Assembly (NCBI GenBank): GCA_963825765.1
Contig: CAWGUU010000003.1
Location: 682,001-746,000, forward strand
DNA: 64,000 nt
Direction: 5' to 3'
Source of the DNA: CAWGUU01 sp963825765
GTDB lineage: Bacteria > Actinomycetota > Acidimicrobiia > Acidimicrobiales > AC-14
Shown: one piece after another, positions 59,660 through 64,000 of the stretch
Position numbering within the stretch: position 1 is the stretch's first letter
Layout of the letters: each line of letters begins with the position of its first letter
Made by a program: the position numbers and the translations under genes
Notes under the pieces: model-generated
The model's input: only the letters and a program-made list of their open reading frames with translations
What the model was told of the DNA's origin: nothing
The model's database searches: none

Positions 59660-60462
59660 TCGCGGCGGCCTGCGCCGTCGCCCTGCTCGTCGTGCACAAC
59701 GTCGTGATCGAACGGCTGGCCTGGTGGATGTACGTCCCGGCCTGTCTCACCACCGCCGCCGGCCTCGTGGCGCTGGGCGCGGCGGCGGGGCTCACCGTCG
59801 CCGACATGGGCCTCGACGTCCGATCGCCGGGCGCCGGGCTCCTCGCCGGCCCGGCGGTGCCGGTGGGGGTGATCGTCGTGACGGTGATCGTCGTGGTGGC
59901 AGCGGTCGTCCCCACGACAAGGCAGCTGTTCGCCGACCGCCGGATGGCCGGTGTCGGGCCCGCCGGTACCGCCTACCGGACGGCGGTGCGCATCCCCCTC
60001 GGCACCGTCCTGCTGGAGGAGGTGGCGTTCCGGGGTGTGCTCCTCGCCCTCCTCGCCGCCATCGTGCCCCTGGGCTGGGCCGTCGCCGCCACGTGCGTCC
60101 TGTTCGGCCTGTGGCACCTGGTCCCCACGACGGCGGCCCTGCACGTGAACGGCATCGCCATTGCCCGCGCCAGGGACCGAGCCGCGGTCCTGGCCGTGAC
60201 CGTGGGCGCCATGGCCGTCGCCGGCGCCCTGCTGTGTTGGCTACGGCTGGCCACCGGAAGCATCGCGGCACCGGCCGCGGTGCACGTGTCGGCGACCGCC
60301 ACCGCGACAGCGGCCGCCTACGCCGTGCAGCGCACCACGCCGCCGGGCGTCGACGAGGTGGGCGGCCGGCACGACCCCCTACACCGGCGCCGCCGTGCCG
60401 ATCCGCCGTCCCGCCCCACCCCGCCGCCGTCCGATCCGCCGTCCGGTGTCCCGGAGAGATAG
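59656..60462 (+). CDS. CPBP family intramembrane glutamic endopeptidase
   Basis: 268 aa, about 7 TM helices. EEVAFRG (residues 121-127) and FGLWHL (about 149-154) are the Glu-Glu and His motifs of the CPBP/Rce1-like family. The C-terminus is a Pro/Arg-rich tail. In bacteria such proteases cut in membranes, but their targets are mostly unknown. The GTG start overlaps the acyltransferase stop. Confidence 0.87.
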   Translation: MIAAACAVALLVVHNVVIERLAWWMYVPACLTTAAGLVALGAAAGLTVADMGLDVRSPGAGLLAGPAVPVGVIVVTVIVVVAAVVPTTRQLFADRRMAGVGPAGTAYRTAVRIPLGTVLLEEVAFRGVLLALLAAIVPLGWAVAATCVLFGLWHLVPTTAALHVNGIAIARARDRAAVLAVTVGAMAVAGALLCWLRLATGSIAAPAAVHVSATATATAAAYAVQRTTPPGVDEVGGRHDPLHRRRRADPPSRPTPPPSDPPSGVPER

Positions 60463-60587
60463 CACGGGTCAGCCTCTGTACCGCGAGTCAAAAGCCAAGC
60501 ACGTACAGGCATGCCCGACCCTTCCGGGCCTCATGCCGGCGGGTTAGGCTCGGCGAGCAACGGCGAGCAGGGGGATCGGGCGGGGAC

Positions 60588-61472
60588 GTGGCGGCGAGAG
60601 AGCAGGATGCCGACCTTGCCTCGGTGATCACCAACGCCCGACTGGCGGCGGACCTGTCCCAGGTGGAGCTCGCCCGCCGGGCCGGCATCGCCCCCAGCTA
60701 CATGTCCCGGATCGAGGGAGCGGCGTGGACCTCAGGGGGCCCCTGGCCCTCCGACCAGGTCCTTCGCTCGTTGGCCAGGGTGCTCGGGCTCAGCTCGACG
60801 GCACTGATATCGATGCGCACCGAGGCCCGGAAGGCCAGCGGCACGGCGAGCCGCAGGCCGAGAGGCTGGAGCGGGCCGGGCTACACGGTGTGCACCGACA
60901 ACGACGGCGTCTACGAGTCGGCCCGCCGGCTGGTCGACCGCAACCCGCCCCGCCAGCCCATCCGCACCACGAGCGTCCGGATGCTGCTGGGCGCCGAGGG
61001 CCCGCCCACCGAGCGCCAGATCGACTTCAACCGGACCCTCGCCGACCGCCTCGTCAACGATCAGGGCAGCACGCTGTACCGGGTGTGCACGTCGTCGGCG
61101 GAGAACCTGGAGCTCCTCAAGTCCAACGCCGAGCGGCTGGCTGGGGGACGCGACCCCTCCGAGGTGCGCAACATCCGGAGCCGCTTCTGCTTCGGCAACC
61201 CGCTGATCCTCGACTTCATCATCGGCGCCAACGAGGCGCTCATCGCCATCCCCGACCGCCGCGGCCACCCGCACCTGCGGGCCTGCCTGGTGGTCGACGA
61301 CCCCGACTTCGTGACCGCCCTGCAGGACTGGTACGACGAATTCATCTGGGAGCCGTCCTGCGACTGGGTGGAGGTCCGCTACGACGACATGGACCAGGCC
61401 GAGGTCGACATCGAGGCCCGGCTGCGGGCCGAGTCCGAGGCCCGGGAGGGCCCACCTACACCACCAGGTTGA
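60588..61472 (+). CDS. XRE-family transcriptional regulator
   Basis: 294 aa. Residues 12-70 are a Cro/C1 helix-turn-helix (ITNARLAADLSQVELARRAGI, PSYMSRIEGAAW). The C-terminal half (from about 110) is an unrecognised sensor-like domain with RTTSVRMLLGAEGP, FCFGNPLILDFIIGANEALIAIPD and LRACLVVDDPDFVTAL. The GTG at 60588 comes after a GGGCGGGGA stretch; sense starts there (AAREQDADLAS). Its last 17 bases overlap the end of leuS. Its targets are not deducible. Confidence 0.8.
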   Translation: MAAREQDADLASVITNARLAADLSQVELARRAGIAPSYMSRIEGAAWTSGGPWPSDQVLRSLARVLGLSSTALISMRTEARKASGTASRRPRGWSGPGYTVCTDNDGVYESARRLVDRNPPRQPIRTTSVRMLLGAEGPPTERQIDFNRTLADRLVNDQGSTLYRVCTSSAENLELLKSNAERLAGGRDPSEVRNIRSRFCFGNPLILDFIIGANEALIAIPDRRGHPHLRACLVVDDPDFVTALQDWYDEFIWEPSCDWVEVRYDDMDQAEVDIEARLRAESEAREGPPTPPG

Positions 61473-63939
61473 CGAGCTTGGGCGGCCGGGCGACAACCTT
61501 CCTGGGCTGCCTCCCGGCCAGTGTGGCCTGGATCCGCTCTGACGCCAATGCCAGACGCTCCATCTCCTCGGCACCGATCCCCACGTCGACCTCCATGCGG
61601 TCGCGCACCTTGCCGTTGACCTGCACGACCATGGTGGCGGTGAGCGCCGCCGCCCGCTCCTTGTCGTACGTCGGCCAGGCCAGCTCGTGGACGTGCTCCC
61701 CGGGATGGCGGCGCTCCCACAGCTCGGCGGTGACGTGGGGCACCATCGGCGCCATCAACAGCAGCAGGCTGTCGACGGCGAACTTCACCGACGCCCGCTC
61801 CGTCCCGGCCTGGACATGCTTGTACACCAGGTTGGTGAACTCCATGCAGGCTGCCACTGCGGTGTTGTAGGACCAGCGGGCGTAGTCGTCGCTCACCCGG
61901 GAGATGAGCTGGTGGGTGGCCCGCTCGAGACTGCCCGTCGGCGCCACGGTGTCGGCGGCGCCGTCACTCTGAGATGGCACGGCTTCGACCTCGCCCATGG
62001 CCAGACGCCACACCCGGTTGAGGAAGCGGCCGCACCCGTCGATGACGTTGTCGGTCTCCGCCGTCCAGTCGACGTCGTCGGCCGGGGGCCCGACGAACAG
62101 GTGGAACAGGCGCAGGGCGTCGGCCCCGACCGTCTCGAAGTAGCGCTCGGGCGCCACCAGGTTGCCCTTGGACTTCGACATCTTCGACCCGTCCATGCGG
62201 ATCATGCCCTGGGTGAACAGGCGGCCGAACGGCTCGCGCAGGTCGGGGGGAGCGACCCCCAGGTCGGACAGCGCCTTGGTGAAGAACCGGGCGTACATCA
62301 GGTGCAGGATGGCGTGCTCGACGCCGCCGATGTACTGGTCGACGGGCTCCCAGTGGCGGGCCATCTCCGGGTCGAACGGCGCCGCGTCGTTCCACGGGTC
62401 GGTGAAGCGCAGGAAGTACCACGACGAGTCGACGAAGGTGTCCATGGTGTCGGTCTCACGTGTCGCCGGCTCACCGCAGACCGGGCAGGTCGTGTTCAGG
62501 AACCCCTCGTGGTACTTGAGCGGGGACTCGCCCGACGGCCGGAACTCCACGTCGTCGGGCGCCAGCACCGGCAGGTCGCCGTTCGGGACGGGCACGGCGC
62601 CGTGCTGTGGGCAGTACACGATCGGGATCGGGCATCCCCAGAAGCGCTGGCGCGACAGCAGCCAGTCCCGCAGGCGGTAGTTGACGGTGCGCCGGCCTAT
62701 GCCCTCGGCCTCCAGCCAGTCCATGGACTTGGCCAGCGCCTCGGCCTTGGCCAGGCCGTTCAGCCACTGGCTGTTGATGGCCGCCCCGTCGCCGGTGTAG
62801 GCCTCGCCCTCCCAGTCAGCGGGGGGCTGGACGGTGCGGACGATGGGCAGGCCATAGGCGGTGGCGAAATCCCAGTCCCGCTGGTCCTCGCCCGGCACCG
62901 CCATGATCGCCCCGGTGCCGTAGCCCATCAGCACGTAGTCGGCCAGGTACACCGGCACCTGCTCGCCGTTGAACGGGTTGACGGCGTAGGACCCGGTGAA
63001 CACGCCGCGCTTCTCCAGCGGGCCCTCGGTGGACTGGCGCTCGATGTCGGACTCGCCGCTCACCCGGGCCACGAAGGCCTGCACATCGGCCCGCTGCTCG
63101 TCGGTGGTCAGCTCCGGCACGAGCGGGTGCTCGGGGGCCAGCACCACGTAGGTCATTCCGAAGCTGGTGTCGGGCCGGGTGGTGAACACCTTGATCGCCA
63201 GGTCGCCACCGACCACATTTCCTTTGGCCTGCACCGGGAGGTCGAACTCGGCGCCCTCGGAGCGCCCGATCCAGTTTCGCTGCATGGTCTTGACCCGCTC
63301 CGGCCAGTCCAGCCCCTCGAGATCGTCGAGCAGCTGGTCGGCGTAGGCGGTGATGCGGAAGAACCACTGTTCGAGGTCGCGCTTGGCGACGAGGTCGCCC
63401 GAGCGCTCGCACGTGCCGTCGGGCAGCACCTGCTCGTTGGCCAGCACCGTCTGGCACCCCGGGCACCAGTTGACGGGCGCCATCTTCCGGTACGCCAGCC
63501 CCGCCTCCAGCAGGCGCAGGAAGATCCACTGCGTCCAGCGGATGTAGGACGGGTCGTGGCTGCGGACCTCGCGGCGCCAGTCGTAGACGGCGCCCAGGCG
63601 GGTCAGCGAGGCCTTCAGCTCGGCGATGCGGGCGTCGGTGAAGGGCCGGGGGTGGCTGCCGCTCTTGATGGCGGCGTTCTCCGCCGGCAGGCCGAAGGAG
63701 TCGAACCCGATGGGTGACAGCACGCCGTGGCCCTGCATCGTGCGGTACCGGACGTTGAGGTCGCCGAAGGTGTAGTTGCGCACGTGGCCCATGTGGGCCG
63801 GGCCGCTCGGGTACGGGTACATGCAGAGGACGTAGAACGGCGGCCTGGGGTCGCCGTTGTCGATCTCGTACGTGCCCTCGTCGCGCCAGCGGGCCTGCCA
63901 CCTGCACTCGATCTCCTGGACGTCGTACGCCTCGGCCAT
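61456..63939 (-). CDS. leuS: Leucyl-tRNA synthetase
   Basis: 827 aa, full length. HIGH-type motif in YPYPSGPAHMGHVRNY (about 40-55), NWCPGCQTVLANEQV, the CP1 editing domain with TTRPDTSFGMTYVVLAPEHP and GYGTGAIMAVPGEDQRDW, and KMSKS in GSKMSKSKGN (about 582-590). It charges tRNA-Leu. The editing threonine-rich segment is present. The ATG at 63939 follows a -10-like box directly. Confidence 0.96.
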   Translation of the reverse strand: MAEAYDVQEIECRWQARWRDEGTYEIDNGDPRPPFYVLCMYPYPSGPAHMGHVRNYTFGDLNVRYRTMQGHGVLSPIGFDSFGLPAENAAIKSGSHPRPFTDARIAELKASLTRLGAVYDWRREVRSHDPSYIRWTQWIFLRLLEAGLAYRKMAPVNWCPGCQTVLANEQVLPDGTCERSGDLVAKRDLEQWFFRITAYADQLLDDLEGLDWPERVKTMQRNWIGRSEGAEFDLPVQAKGNVVGGDLAIKVFTTRPDTSFGMTYVVLAPEHPLVPELTTDEQRADVQAFVARVSGESDIERQSTEGPLEKRGVFTGSYAVNPFNGEQVPVYLADYVLMGYGTGAIMAVPGEDQRDWDFATAYGLPIVRTVQPPADWEGEAYTGDGAAINSQWLNGLAKAEALAKSMDWLEAEGIGRRTVNYRLRDWLLSRQRFWGCPIPIVYCPQHGAVPVPNGDLPVLAPDDVEFRPSGESPLKYHEGFLNTTCPVCGEPATRETDTMDTFVDSSWYFLRFTDPWNDAAPFDPEMARHWEPVDQYIGGVEHAILHLMYARFFTKALSDLGVAPPDLREPFGRLFTQGMIRMDGSKMSKSKGNLVAPERYFETVGADALRLFHLFVGPPADDVDWTAETDNVIDGCGRFLNRVWRLAMGEVEAVPSQSDGAADTVAPTGSLERATHQLISRVSDDYARWSYNTAVAACMEFTNLVYKHVQAGTERASVKFAVDSLLLLMAPMVPHVTAELWERRHPGEHVHELAWPTYDKERAAALTATMVVQVNGKVRDRMEVDVGIGAEEMERLALASERIQATLAGRQPRKVVARPPKLVNLVV

Positions 63940-63946
63940 GGGATCG

Positions 63947-63952
63947 ATGGTA
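63947..63952 (-). promoter_or_regulatory. -10 box of leuS, probably leaderless
   Basis: On the minus strand TACCAT ends 7 bases before the leuS ATG (63939). The gap (CGATCCC) has no ribosome site, so the mRNA probably starts at the ATG. The -35 would lie within the window, but I see none. Confidence 0.45.
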
Positions 63953-64000
63953 ACGGGATGGCGGCGCCCGGCAGTCGGTCGTTTCGGCGGCGATTCCGGC

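Overview
The window is about 70% GC, uses GTG and TTG starts freely, and is packed with ATGA/GTGA-overlapped genes. It carries a BldD-type regulator, a Tad/Flp pilus locus, an MptB-like and a PIG-V-like mannosyltransferase, and the bacterial block leuS ... comEA-comEC-holA-rpsT-lepA ... hrcA-dnaJ-rsmE. This points to a high-GC Actinomycetota; Acidimicrobiia is my best guess, inferred from gene content only. I see no tRNA, rRNA, CRISPR array or transposase.

Region 1 (1-20.4 kb) is accessory. It opens inside the spike gene of an extracellular contractile injection system (eCIS) and continues with PAAR tip, gp25-like, baseplate J and tail protein I genes, then a decayed second baseplate-J fragment. 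Next come two paralogous membrane proteins (zinc ribbon, Ala/Glu coiled coil, second zinc ribbon, one TM helix, LecA/PA-IL-like C-terminal domain) flanking a Tat-lipoprotein amidohydrolase, a STAND ATPase-SARP regulator, and two giant proteins of unknown function (1315 aa and about 1488 aa). The second giant gene has a one-base frameshift in a C-run.

Region 2 (20.5-27.5 kb) is a compact Tad/Flp pilus operon: cpaB-like, cpaE-like, cpaF, tadB, tadC, a small pilin and three TadE/TadG pseudopilins. Region 3 (27.5-34 kb) holds a dCTP-deaminase-like gene, two GT-C mannosyltransferases, a small unrecognised two-gene unit, and a pseudokinase/FG-GAP protein followed by a LysM protein.

Region 4 (33.8-48.1 kb) has bldD, rsmE (frameshifted), dnaJ and hrcA on the minus strand; bioA-bioF-bioD on the plus strand; a delta-60-repeat lipoprotein; two SnoaL-like genes; a large-subunit catalase; a DUF72 protein; lepA; and a Uma2 nuclease. 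Region 5 (48.1-64 kb) is rpsT, holA, folP, comEC, comEA, a small HExxH protein, a thioredoxin-TPR protein, a PAC2 protein, a candidate eCIS cargo, an acyl-CoA ligase, an acyltransferase, a CPBP protease, an XRE regulator and leuS.

The most interesting signals are: (i) a 301-aa protein at 55710-56615 with an eCIS-cargo-like N-terminal motif (LQRHAGNKAV) fused to a DUF4347/clan-CD-protease-like domain, about 51 kb from the eCIS baseplate genes; (ii) the paired zinc-ribbon/lectin-like membrane proteins and the two giant proteins beside the eCIS genes; (iii) a 48-bp palindromic repeat found twice between genes; and (iv) recurrent TANNNT boxes 6-9 bases before start codons, suggesting leaderless transcripts. 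Two genes carry single-base C/G-run frameshifts, which may be sequence errors.
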